This document shows positions 1 through 9,231 of a stretch of 64,000 nt of DNA, piece after piece (within the stretch, counting starts at the first letter, position 1; each line of letters opens with the position of its first letter). The notes below the pieces were generated by a model, which had not been told where the DNA came from, did not search any database, and worked only from the letters and a program-made list of their open reading frames with translations. Source of the DNA: Talinum fruticosum (taxonomy: Eukaryota; Streptophyta; Magnoliopsida; Caryophyllales; Talinaceae); NCBI GenBank assembly GCA_021018815.1, contig JAITYX010000160.1, positions 124,001 through 188,000 of the forward strand, read 5' to 3'. A program made the position numbers and the translations under genes.

Positions 1-513
1 CACAATAAAGCTTGGACAAGGGGCAAGCAAATAATTGGCCGAGAATCACTATTCAATTCCAGCCACATGTTCCCAAATCTAACTTGGAGAAGGGGTTAGC
101 TATAGTGTAATCTAGGCCTTTGATCTTGTACATACGCTCTTAGCCTTGGATTATGCTTAGATTTAATTTGAGCATTACAAATACACCATGTATGCGGTTG
201 TACAAGACAACGTTGATATTGAATGAAAACCAAGCTAATGAATGCTCTTCCCCTTTGAATTCTCAATTGCTATACCTGAGCATGGCATGCTTAGTGGTGC
301 TCTATTGAGTCCAAAGGTCTAGCTAGTGGTGCTATTTGTATCTAGTCCTAACCTTTTGGTGCCCCAAGATTCTTAAGGTGTTTTGTCCGTATCCTTAAGA
401 GACTTGGTCCTATCGTTACTAGTTCATTCGTTTAGCACTCATCAACCACCCCTTGCCTTACCGTTCACAACAACCCTTCTCCCTCTCTCGGTTTCTTGAT
501 TGGCTATACATCA
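1..513 (+). repeat. LTR-B, 3' portion (start outside window)
   Basis: The stretch ends in CTATACATCA at 513 and is followed at once by a primer-binding site, so it is the 3' end of a 5' LTR. The mirrored copy at 18546-19446 shows the complete LTR (901 bp). It contains the conserved block CCACATGTTCCCAA near 63 and the stem-loop module near 267-407. It belongs to the element whose broken gag follows. Confidence 0.9.
267..407 (+). other. LTR stem-loop module (family B)
   Basis: Two strong hairpins are visible. H2 pairs 311-326 with 342-359, closing on CTAG/CTAG around the loop TGGTGCTATTTGTAT. H3 pairs 364-378 (CCAAGATTCTTAAGG) with 393-407 (CCTTAAGAGACTTGG) around TGTTTTGTCCGTAT. A GGTGCCCC spacer lies between them, as in the other LTR families. 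The stems differ in sequence from those of families A, D and E but pair just as well. Function is unknown; a role in the 5' untranslated leader RNA is inferred. Confidence 0.7.
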
Positions 514-517
514 ACTT

Positions 518-528
518 TGGTATCGAGC
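518..528 (+). other. Primer-binding site (initiator-Met tRNA type)
   Basis: TGGTATCGAGC lies 4 bases after the LTR end. It matches the usual plant TGGTATCAGAGC except for one missing base. The sequence position fixes the LTR border at 513. Confidence 0.8.
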
Positions 529-637
529 AAGTTCCGTTCCCTTGCCCGAATAGTTACCATTTCCACTAAACACATCCCTCCAATCCCTAGCTACAAAACA
601 GCCGAGAAACCCACAAAAATTTCGGTTCTTAAACAAG

Positions 638-997
638 CGCGCTAGCATAACGTTGGAAGAACGATTTGAGATGTTGATGAAAGAAAATGAGTACCTCCGA
701 AAACAACTTGGGCAATCCATGAGAGATAAGCGTGATCAATTGAGAAGCATATCACCTCCCCTCGGCCTATTCATAACTCCAATGAAGAGGATGAAGAAAG
801 CAATCCATTTGCTTCTTCGAGATGAGCCTAGTGAAAGGAGGTCAAGGTGGGGCTCTAGACGTGCAAAACATCATTCCCATGACTTCAAAGTGGACATCCC
901 GGAGTTTAAAGGGGCGCCTAAACCCGGATGAGTTCTTAGATTGGCTAAGAACCGTGGAAAGAATATTTGACTATAAAGAAGTGCCCAAGGAGAAGAA
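638..997 (+). pseudogene. gag, N-terminal part, broken
   Basis: The frame reads ASITLEERFEMLMKENEYLR and then KQLG, matching the start of the better-kept gag at 62257 (MSASMTLEERFEMLM...). The start codon is lost: CGCGCTAGC stands where ATGAGTGCTAGC is expected. Further on the reading is frameshifted around HDFKVDIPEFKG, then the DEFLDWLRTVERIFDYKEVP motif follows in another frame. At 998 a complete LTR interrupts the gene; gag resumes at 2296. This is the capsid precursor of a Ty3/gypsy element, no longer functional. Confidence 0.85.
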
Positions 998-2295
998 ATG
1001 GAGAGTGGGCTGCCAAGGGCCATGGGCTGAAGGCTAAACATCATAAAGGGAAAAGCATGTACGGGAATCAACTTTGGACATTCGAATTTTCTATGATAAC
1101 CTCATGATACAAGCTGAAACCGGAGATTGAAGAGCTGTGAATATTGTCTTTCTATGTCCATTAGTACATAAATAAATGTTACTTAAGGAGTCGTGATAGA
1201 GAGTTACTAGCGCTAATACGAGAAGAACCAAGTTGGACACCTAAAATCTCCATTCTAGTTCACTTGGTGCAATATGACATCCGAGCATTTTAAGTCATGT
1301 TTTATGTTATTCGGTACATAAGTAAGGGATTAAAAACGGCGGTCCATAATTCCGTGCAATGAAGCCTTAACTAAAAATGAAGCAACAAAAGAGAAGAAAT
1401 ATGAGCATCTTTGAGTACTACCTTGGGTGGAAGGAAGAATGTGATTAACCAATAAGAGAGTAGCTTGCACAAGGGCAAGGAAAACTTGGCTGGAAATCAC
1501 TCATCGCTTCTCGGCCACATGTTCCCAAACCACCCCAATACTTGGCCGAAAATCATCCAACACATACTCCTCCGGCTTAGAAAAGGGGAAAGCTCATTTT
1601 TGGATTTTTGATTTTGCTTTTAGCTTTGTTAAGTGCTTTATTTTGATGCATTATAAATATCTTTGTAACCGAGCATGTACAACACAACTTTGATGAATAT
1701 TAAATGAACTTTGAGCTGGATTGCTCGGCCCCTTTTAAATCCTCAAATGTTGTATCTAAGTTTAGCAACTTGGTGGTGATCTTTTGAGTCCTCTAATCTA
1801 GCTAGTAGTGTTCGCTGTATTTGGTTAGATTAAAGGTGCCCTAAGTTTGACAAGGTGGTGTTCGCTGTATCCTTGAAGAACTTAGCCTATTGGTTACTTT
1901 GTTTTTCAGAATTTCATATCTCACAGCTCACTCATCAACTTCTCCCCAAATTTCGCCTACCTTCATTCCAACGTGTCTAGTTACCCCCCAAAACCAGCTC
2001 CATCCAAGAACTCCTCCGATCCCCTCCTTTGATCCATACGGAGAGTCTCATTCAGGCGGCCAGTCCAGTGAGTTCTGAATTTCAGCCTCCGGATCAAGGT
2101 GATCCCGTCCACGAGAAAATTCCCTAATTTTTACCAGTTCTTCTTGGATCGTCTAAGAAGCTGCCTACCAAATTTCGTCCATTTCAATCCTCTTTTCCCC
2201 ATTCTCCCAAGATCACTCCAGCAGTCCACCAATCTGCCAAGTAGCCTTCCTTACGATTTTCTCCATCTTTTTGTTTTTCCCCTCATTATACATCA
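998..2295 (+). mobile_element. Solo LTR (family B-like) inserted in gag
   Basis: It starts ATGGAGAGTGGG, where the first two bases of the usual TGATGGAGAG seem lost, and ends ATTATACATCA. gag sequence lies on both sides, so this is a solo LTR of about 1.3 kb. A clean target duplication is not visible (GAAGAA on the left, ACAAAG on the right), consistent with age. It has a TATA-like TATAAAT near 1652, the CCACATGTTCCC block near 1514 and a stem-loop module at 1745-1885. Confidence 0.85.
1745..1885 (+). other. LTR stem-loop module (solo LTR in gag)
   Basis: H2: 1790-1805 (CCTCTAATCTAGCTAG) pairs with 1821-1836 (TTGGTTAGATTAAAGG) around TAGTGTTCGCTGTAT. H3: 1841-1855 (CTAAGTTTGACAAGG) pairs with 1871-1885 (CCTTGAAGAACTTAG) around TGGTGTTCGCTGTAT. 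The two loops are nearly the same while the stems are unrelated to each other, the hallmark of this module in the window. Confidence 0.7.
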
Positions 2296-2535
2296 ACAAA
2301 GTTAAGCTTGTTGCCCTCAAGCTTATAGGTTTTGGCTCAACATGGTGGGAAAACTTGGTGCACAAACGAGTGAGAGAAAGGAAGTCCAAGATTAGAAGTT
2401 GGGAGAAAATGAGATCAAAACTCAAGGCTCGTTTCTTGCCCCCAAGCTACATTCAAGATAGTTATTCTCAACTCCATAACCTACAACAAGGGAGTATGAG
2501 TGTGGAGGAGTACACTCGTGACTTTGAGAGGTTGG
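2296..2535 (+). pseudogene. gag capsid fragment
   Basis: Continuation of the interrupted gag: KLVALKLIGFGSTWWENLVH, then SWEKMRSKLKARFLPPSYIQ and GSMSVEEYTRDFERL. These are the plant Ty3/gypsy Gag (Retrotrans_gag type) hallmarks. It is cut at 2535 by an inverted LTR end. The zinc knuckle and the protease that should follow are missing. Confidence 0.85.
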
Positions 2536-2689
2536 TGATGTATAGTGAGGGGAAAAACAAAATGATAAATAAAACCACAAAGGAGGCTACCGGGCAGAAT
2601 GGTGGTCTGCAGGTGCAGTCTTGGGAGAACAGATAAATGAGGGGGAAAATGGTGGAGTTTTGAGCTGAAATTTGGTAGAGGGCTTCTTG
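2536..2689 (-). repeat. Inverted LTR terminal fragment between gag and RT
   Basis: It starts TGATGTATAGTGAGG, the reverse complement of an LTR end (CCTCACTATACATCA). It runs about 154 bases into the LTR and then abuts RT coding sequence. It replaces the zinc knuckle, the protease and the RT N-terminus of the host element. The mirrored arm has the same plug. Most simply it is a filler captured during repair of a deletion. Confidence 0.8.
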
Positions 2690-3158
2690 GATGGATAGCC
2701 GAGCTATAAACAAAATAACCATCAAGTATAGGCATCCAATCCCTAGACTTGAGGATATGCTTGATGAGCTCCATGGGTCACAAGTGTTTTCAAAGCTGGA
2801 CTTGAGGAGTAGGTATTATCATATCGGAATCTGTGAAGGAGATGAGTGGAAAACCGCATTCAATACCAAGGGAGCATTGTATGAGTGGCTTGTAATGCCA
2901 TTCGGGTTGTCAAATGCCCCTAGCACTTTCATGAGGCTTAGGAACCAAGTGTTTAAGCCTTTTCTTGGCAAGTTCGTGGTGGTATATTTTGATGATATCT
3001 TGGTGTATAGCAAGAGTGAAGAAGAGCATCTAAATCACCTTACACAAGTTCGTGAGTTGTTGGAAAAAGAGAAGCTATATGGTAACTTTCTAAAGTGTAC
3101 CTTCTTCACTTCAGCAGTAACCTTTCTTGGCTACATAGTCTCGGCCCAAGGCGTGAAG
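2690..3158 (+). pseudogene. Reverse transcriptase palm/fingers fragment
   Basis: The frame is open from [19 protein letters not shown] through [28 protein letters not shown] and the active-site motif [12 protein letters not shown] to [12 protein letters not shown]. Only RT is present; RNase H and integrase are cut off where an LTR-C start follows (TGATGGATATTT at 3159). The catalytic YFDD is intact, but the fragment has no start codon context and no flanking domains. Confidence 0.9.
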
Positions 3159-3366
3159 TGATGGATATTTCTATCCAAGTCAAACGTCCAAGAGTCAAGG
3201 GGTTCTCAAGGCTCCTTCCAACTTGGGGTGGAGGTATAATTGCCCAAATAATCATCATGAGAATCCTTCCTATCATACCACCAAGGGTACCCCAAAGTCC
3301 ATAGACATACATCCACTATAACACACCAAACCTCATCTACATTTAGCTTGCCTAAATCAAAGGTAA
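3159..3366 (+). repeat. LTR-C start fragment
   Basis: It begins TGATGGATATTTCTATCC, the family C start, and after about 200 bases is replaced by a second LTR-C start at 3367. The part after the first 45 bases diverges from the other C copies. It is either a truncated LTR or a partial tandem duplication of the LTR start. Confidence 0.65.
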
Positions 3367-3924
3367 TGATGGATATTTCTATCCATACTTAATTTCCAAA
3401 AGTCAAGGGGTTTCTCAAACTAAGGCATAAAAGGAGTCAAGATCAATTTTACATCAAAACTCCTATGCTAGTCCAAAAGTGCAAACCGAGCCAAGGTTGG
3501 AAGAGATTGTCAAGGGCCATGAAAATTGTCTTTTAATGACAATTAGTACATAAATAATTTATGCTTGGAGGCTAAGGAAAGATGAGCTACAAAGTCGGTC
3601 CGAAATGGCCAAAACCTAAACCGGGTATGTTAAAAAGCAATCTTGCCGATTGATGTCTTTTACCAAAAAGACCTTGTTCGAATTATTCATATGAGGAACG
3701 TGCATGGCCAGCGTCAAAGAAGAATCAAGAAGAATTCCTAACCACTAACATTAGTGGAGAGAAGCATGTGTTGGACCTATGACAAGCTTTCTTGCACAAG
3801 GGGAAGGAAAATACTTGGCTAGAATTAACTCTCATTCTAGCCACATGTTCCCAAGTTGGCTTGGACAAGGGGCTAATACATTTTAGGCCATTGATCTTGT
3901 AATCTCTCATTTAGGCCTTATTAT
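3367..3924 (+). repeat. LTR-C, 5' part (truncated)
   Basis: It starts TGATGGATATTTCTATCC and follows the C-family LTR of 53828-55056: AACTCCTATGCTAGTCC, GTACATAAATAA and CCACATGTTCCC all occur. It stops at 3924 and jumps into the coding interior of the same family, so R and U5 are deleted. Confidence 0.75.
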
Positions 3925-4654
3925 TGAAATGTGGAATGTTGCTATGCTTGTGAGCATTTGTTTTGCTTTTTGGGAATTGCCATTATTGTTTGACAAGAGA
4001 TTAGCCCATGATGGAGACTCTCATACCTCTCCCAAAAATGCCTACAAATTGTCCTTAAACCCTCCCACTTTTACCCTACTCTACAAACCAAAAGCCAAAA
4101 CCAAAAATCCTTTTCACCCACAAAAACACAATCTGCCCAGCCCATGTTCCAGCCGTGTTCACATTCTGTCCAGCCCGTATTTCTCCCACAAAAATCCCAA
4201 CTCCTTCTCACAAAAGGTGTCATGCCTGGAGGTACTTTACATGCCAACGAGTTGATCATTTTGTCACAAAAATCCCATACCGCATGCTTGATTCTATTCT
4301 GGCCAAAAGCAAGCTTTCCAAGGTGCATAAATTTGAGCCTAATCATGGAGAGAACACTTGGTATTACTTGCTGTCCGAAAGTACTTGGTGCCAATTCTTC
4401 CCATCAAAAGGTTGTAACCTTGAGCATGTATGGCTCTTGAGAGTTAATCAAGTTGTAGATTTGCTTGGAGAGCATTGTAATCTGGCCGAAGGGAAGAAGC
4501 AACATGAACAACCCTATGATCCCGGCTTCATTGGTCATGCTTATCTCAACTTGAAGAATCCCATGGAGATCACTTGCTAGGATCCTATGGTGAACAATCG
4601 GTTTTATGCCCAAGCAAGGCATATCTTCCTTAACCGAAAATAAGAGGCAATACC
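3925..4654 (+). pseudogene. Non-autonomous element ORF2, internally deleted
   Basis: It is homologous to the C-terminal half of the ORF at 52025-53692. It begins EMWNVAMLVSICFAFWELPL followed by LFDKRLAHDG, a relic of the PR tail (compare DACHLLLGRPWLFDRRVMHDG). It continues RYFTCQRVDHFVTKIPYR and ends HEQPYDP... Relative to the 53 kb copy, 57 codons are missing exactly between two copies of GCTGTCCAAGG (53206 and 53377). The C-terminus is frameshifted near 4520. The function of the intact protein is unknown. Confidence 0.75.
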
Positions 4655-5436
4655 TGATGGAAAGTGGCCAGCCCTACATTTTGAGCTGAAAGATGTCCAT
4701 CTTAAGGAGCCATGTATGCTTAAAGATCAACCGGAAATACTTGAAATTCTCATCATCACTAACATGGTGCAAATTGATCCCGGATGTTGAGACGACAAGA
4801 ATGTCAATTTCTTATGATATTGTTCATAAATAAATGACTATCTAAGGAGTTAATCAAGAAGAGCACCATAGGCACTTAACTTTCTCCATGTTTAAGCAAG
4901 ATGATTCTAGTCATGTCAAACCGTGAGGTGCTACAAGTAATACCATTTTGATGATCATGGAACATAAATAATTAAGGGTCGGTCCAGGGGTCCGAAAAGG
5001 CTTATGCTTAAGCGCTTAAAGGGACCATCAAATGAAGCCTAAATGAGGAGGATTCTAGAAGCACTCACCATTATGGAAGATGGGTTGTTAGAAGCTTGCC
5101 AAAGGGGAAAGCAACCGTGGCCACATGTTCCCTAACCATCAAATGCTTGGCTAGAATTCATCCTAGCTTAACTTGGAGGAGAGGAAATAATCTTTATGGT
5201 TTTTGTTTTAATTTTCAGCTTTGTAAAATGCCATTTTAAGGCATTATAAATTCAGCATACATACATCGTGTAATGATCACCCTTTGATGATTAAATGAAT
5301 GCCTTGAGCTGGATTGCTCGTTTCTCCTAAAATCTCAATTGCTGTATCCGAGCGTGGCTGCTTGGTGGTGTCCTATTGAGTCTTCTAACCTTCTGGTGGT
5401 GTTTACGTATCCGGCAAGGGAAGAGGTGCCCCAAGG
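4655..5436 (+). repeat. LTR-A fragment
   Basis: It begins TGATGGAAAGTGGCC, inserted at the point where the interior at 3925-4654 breaks off (GAGGCAATACC). It reaches the stem-loop module (GGTGGTGTTTACGTATCCGG at 5396) and is cut at GGTGCCCCAAGG by the start of the next LTR. No continuation follows that LTR. Confidence 0.8.
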
Positions 5437-6718
5437 TGATGGAGAGTGGGCAACCTTCTGTTTTGAGCTGAATATTATTCATGTTGTGAAGCTTTGTATG
5501 TTTAGTGTTCAGCCGGAAATGTTTGCTTACTCCATGATCAAGGGGAAGGGCTCAAAATACAAGCGCTTGATGTTAGTGGATTCCGGAGGATGATGGTTCT
5601 CAAAGTCATTAAGCTCTTATGATTTTGTTTATAAATAATTGATTACCAATTTAGTTGAGAAGATTAGTGAGAGTAGCCACCTAAAATCTCCATGGTCAAG
5701 CAAGAAGGTTTGTTCTAATCAAGGCCGGGAATGTTGCTATGTTATGCTCGTGGTACATAAATAAGTTGATGCTTAAATCATGGTCGGTCCATGAGGATGC
5801 TTTAGCCGAATGATGAGCTACAAAAGAAGATGATGACTAAGCATTCTAGAAGCATCAAGAATCAAAGAGCTTGGAGAAGGGGAAAACAAGCCTTAGCCAC
5901 ATGTTCCCAATTTTGGAATACTTGGCTAGAATTCACCTTAGCTTGGCTTGGAGAAAGGGAAAGGAATATTGTTAGTTAGCATTTTGTTTTTGCATTATTT
6001 TCAGCTTGAATTCTGTTACACTTTCAGCTTGCATTCGGTTATGTAAAATGCCATAGCTAGGCATTATATAATCAGCTCATGTGCTTCATTGTAATGCAAC
6101 TTTTTGATGAAATATATGAGTTTATACTCGAGCTGGATTTGCTCATCCTTTGGAATTCTCATTGCTGTATCCTAGTGTGGCAGCTAGGTGGTGTCCTGTG
6201 AGTCCTTCCAATCTCCCGGTGGTGTTTCTGTATCCGGACAGATTGAAGGTGCCCCTCGGTTCTTACTCGGTGGTGTTTACGTATCCGAGCTAGGACCTTG
6301 GTTTTATCCCCTCACTTTACCAATTCATATCTCACAATCTACCCAGCCATTTCATTCCAAATTTTAACCACAATCCTTCCTGTCCATCTACTTCCATTCC
6401 TCCAATTTTCAGCTCCATCCAAGAACATCTCCATCCTCCACACGAAACCAAACAAAGGGTGTCTGTCTGTACAGCCAGCCGGTTACATCAACTTCAGGCT
6501 ATCTGTTCAGGGAGTTCCCCTTACCCAAATTCAACGAAACTTGGTCACGATCTTCATTTACCAGTTACGTACCTCCCCACCAAATTTCAGCCAAGACCAA
6601 GCACTGTTGCCCCACTTTTCACCTGATCTCCCAAGACTGCGCAGTCAGGCTGCATTCTGCCCGGTTGTGTACCTTGCGGTTTTCTTTCCATTTTCTTTGC
6701 TTCCGCCACTACACATCA
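5437..6718 (+). repeat. LTR-A, full length (1282 bp)
   Basis: It starts TGATGGAGAGTGGGC and ends CCACTACACATCA. Its closest copy in the window is the LTR at 60876-62156. It ends exactly at the inner border of the inverted-repeat arm; the next bases (CTAAATTTGG) belong to an opposite-strand LTR fragment, not to a PBS or a target duplication. The module H2 at 6208-6250 has a long stem (CCTTCCAATCTCCCGG with CCGGACAGATTGAAGG). Confidence 0.9.
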
Positions 6719-7841
6719 CTAAATTTGGTGGAAGGTTAGTTAACTGGTTGGGGAAGGTTGTGGTAAAATTTGGGCAGCATCCAAGGTCGGGATCACCTTG
6801 AGCCAAACGCAAACAGAAAGCCTCGCTGGGTGGCTGTCCAGAATGAGGTTCTTTGTTTGTTTTTGGTGCTGGGGATGGAGTTCTTCTTGGATTGAGCTGA
6901 GATTTGGAGGGAATGGACTCAACTCATGTAAGATGAAGTGTGTGAAATTTGGGAAAGAGATGGTTCGTGGATTGGGAGATATGGTTGATGGAAGTCGCTG
7001 GATAGAACCTGGATTCTGGCTTGGATACGTAAACACCACCAAGCTGAATCAAGGGGCGCTCTCAAATGGTCCGGATACAGAAACACCACCGGGGTTTGGG
7101 AGACTCAAAGGACACCACCTAGATGCCAACCTAGGATACAGCTTTGAGGATTTAGAGGCTCGAGAAATCCATCCCGAAAAAGAGTATAACACTCAAGGTT
7201 TGTATATTCATCAAAAAGTGATTTTACAAGGAGTGTGCATGCTGAATATATAGACCCGCCAATACAACTAACCTTGCTGAAAATTGAAATTAACAAAGCT
7301 GAAAATTAAAGCAAAACAAAATGCTAACTAATTAGATGCTTTCCTCCTCTCCAAGTTAAGCTTGAAGAATTTCTAGCCAAGTATTGTTTGATAGGGAACA
7401 TGTGGCCAAGATTTGTTGCCCCTTCTCCAAGCTCTCTTCTAACCACCTTCCACTAGTGGTAGTGCCTTCTAGAATGCTCCTAGCTTGGTGTTCTTGGCAG
7501 CTCCATGTGATGCATGACCACAAGCCCTTCGGCCCTCCCTTGGACCGACCCTCATGACATGAATTTATTTATGTTCAAAGCACTTAAGATAATAATATTT
7601 GTATCATTGCTTGTTTGTACTTGGCCGATCATTCCTAGCTTAACCATGGAAATTTGGTGAGCTTGATTTCTCAACTATCTCCCTTAACACCTTGATTTAT
7701 TTATGAACAAATAATCAATGATCATCCTCCGGCTCGATCAACATTATGCGCATGAGAAATAACGAGCATTCCGGTTGTTTTGCATTCATGTTGAGCTGAA
7801 CATTTTCTGTCTTCTTACCCATGGCTGGCCACTTTCCATCA
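6719..7841 (-). repeat. LTR-A fragment, inverted
   Basis: On the minus strand it starts TGATGGAAAGTGGCC at 7841 and runs about 1.1 kb. The last part of the LTR is missing where it joins the left inverted-repeat arm at 6718/6719. It is arranged head-to-head with the LTR starting at 7846. Confidence 0.85.
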
Positions 7842-7857
7842 TTAATGATGGAAAGTG
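7830..7857. repeat. 28 bp perfect palindrome at LTR head-to-head junction
   Basis: CACTTTCCATCATT followed by AATGATGGAAAGTG reads the same on both strands. It is formed by two LTR starts in opposite orientation separated by only TTAA. Confidence 0.95.
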
Positions 7858-8472
7858 ACCGACCTTGTGATTTGAGCTGAATAAATGTTCATTCTGAAAA
7901 GTCATGTGTGCTTAAAGTTCAACCGGAAGAGCTTGACTATTCTATGAACAACCAGGAGATGCTTAAGGTTTAGTCGCTTGGTGCAAGCCGAGCGCGGAGG
8001 CTAAAAGGCCGAGATGATCTTATGTGCATAAATAAGTGTTTAAAGAAGATTAGTCAAGAAGAGCTTATCCAGCCATGCCTAAAATCTTCCTTGTTAAAGC
8101 TATGTTAAGTTCGGCCATGTCTAGACGTGTGGAGATGTTTCAAGTGTTACATTTTATTTCCCTAGCATATAAATCAAGGCGGACCAAGGGACCAAGGCTT
8201 AAGATCATGTGCATAATAGAAGACCAAGAGTAGCCTAAATGAAGAACATTCTAGAACCACTAACTATAGTGGAGGAAGGTGGTTACTAGATGCTTGCCCA
8301 AGGGGAAATCAAACAATGGCCACATGTTCCCTATCAAACAATACTTGGCTAGAAATTCTTCAAGCTTAACTTGGAGAGGAGGAAAGCATCTAATTAGTTA
8401 GCATTTTTGTTTTGCTTTATTTTTCATATTTTTCAGCTTGGATTCGGTTATGTAAATGCTCATATGAAGCAT

Positions 8473-8479
8473 TATATAT
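8473..8479 (+). promoter_or_regulatory. TATA box of LTR-A
   Basis: TATATAT lies in GAAGCATTATATATTCAGC, in the place where all LTRs of the window carry CATTATA(A/T)A. It is about 100 bases upstream of the stem-loop module, so transcription should start between the two. The start site is inferred. Confidence 0.6.
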
Positions 8480-8575
8480 TCAGCACCTATGACCATTGTA
8501 ACACAACCTTGATGAATATATGAATTTGAGCTTTGCTCTTGTGAGATGGATTTCTCAACCCTTTAAATCCTCATT

Positions 8576-8708
8576 GCTGTATCCGAGCCTTGGCAAGCTT
8601 GGTGGTGTCCTTTGAGTCTCTTAAGCCCCGGTGGTGTTTCTGTATCCGGACCGTTTAAGAGTGCCCCTTGATTCAGCTTGGTGGTGTTTCTGTATCCAAG
8701 CCAGAATC
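8576..8708 (+). other. LTR triple stem-loop module (family A reference copy)
   Basis: H1: CCGAGC (8583-8588) pairs with GCTTGG (8597-8602). H2: 8617-8631 pairs with 8646-8660, closed by CCGG/CCGG around the loop TGGTGTTTCTGTAT. H3: GATTCAGCTTGG (8670-8681) pairs with CCAAGCCAGAATC (8696-8708) around the identical 14-base loop. GTGCCCC separates H2 and H3. In other copies the stems change on both sides while the loop stays. Probably part of the leader RNA; function unknown. Confidence 0.75.
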
Positions 8709-9135
8709 CAGGTTCTATCCAGCGACTTCCATCAACCATATCTCCCAATCCACGAATCATCTCTTTCCCAAATTTCACACACTTCATCTTACATGAGTTG
8801 AGTCCATTCCCTCCAAATCTCAGCTCAATCCAAGAAGAACTCCATCCCCAGCACCAAAAACAAACAAAGAACCTCATTCTGGACAACCACCCAGTGAGGC
8901 TTTCTGTTTGCGTTTGGCTCAAGGTGATCCCGACCTTGGATGCTGCCCAAATTTTACCACAACCTTTCCCAACCAGTTAACTACCTCTCCACCAAATTTC
9001 GTCCAAAACCAAGACCATTTACCCCTCCTTTCACCCTTTTCCCCAGAACCGCACCTGCAGGTTCTATTCTGGCCAGCTTGGTTTTCTTGCGGTTTTGCTT
9101 CCTTTTTGCTTCCGCCTCCCACTACACATCATTTT

Positions 9136-9147
9136 TGGTATCAGAGC
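9136..9147 (+). other. Primer-binding site
   Basis: TGGTATCAGAGC, the full 12-base match to plant initiator-Met tRNA, lies 4 bases after the LTR end at 9131. Confidence 0.92.
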
Positions 9148-9231
9148 AAGTTCTGAACCTTGGGTGAGTGTATCCATTTCCACAAAAATCAAAAATCCAA
9201 AAAAATAGCCAGCCAACAAAATTTCCCAGCC

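Larger units (their letters stand above)
1..6718 (+). repeat. Left arm of a >6.7 kb inverted repeat
   Basis: Read as reverse complement, this whole stretch recurs at 12345-19059. The mirrored positions sum to about 19060-19065 throughout. Every internal scar is shared: the LTR in gag, the inverted LTR-end plug, the RT fragment, the two LTR-C starts and the two LTR-A copies. The arms therefore arose by one inverted duplication after all those insertions. The inner end is exactly the terminal CATCA of an LTR-A copy. The outer end lies beyond the left edge of the window, so the arm length is a minimum. The differences I saw are small and often fall at CAG/CTG sites. Confidence 0.95.
7846..9131 (+). 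repeat. 5' LTR-A of non-autonomous element (1286 bp)
   Basis: It starts TGATGGAAAGTGACCGACC, ends CCCACTACACATCA and is followed by a perfect PBS. Its U3 is nearly identical to that of the 3' LTR at 11330, showing that they belong to one element. It contains CATAAATAA near 8027, CCACATGTTCCC near 8319, a TATA box and the stem-loop module. Confidence 0.92.
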
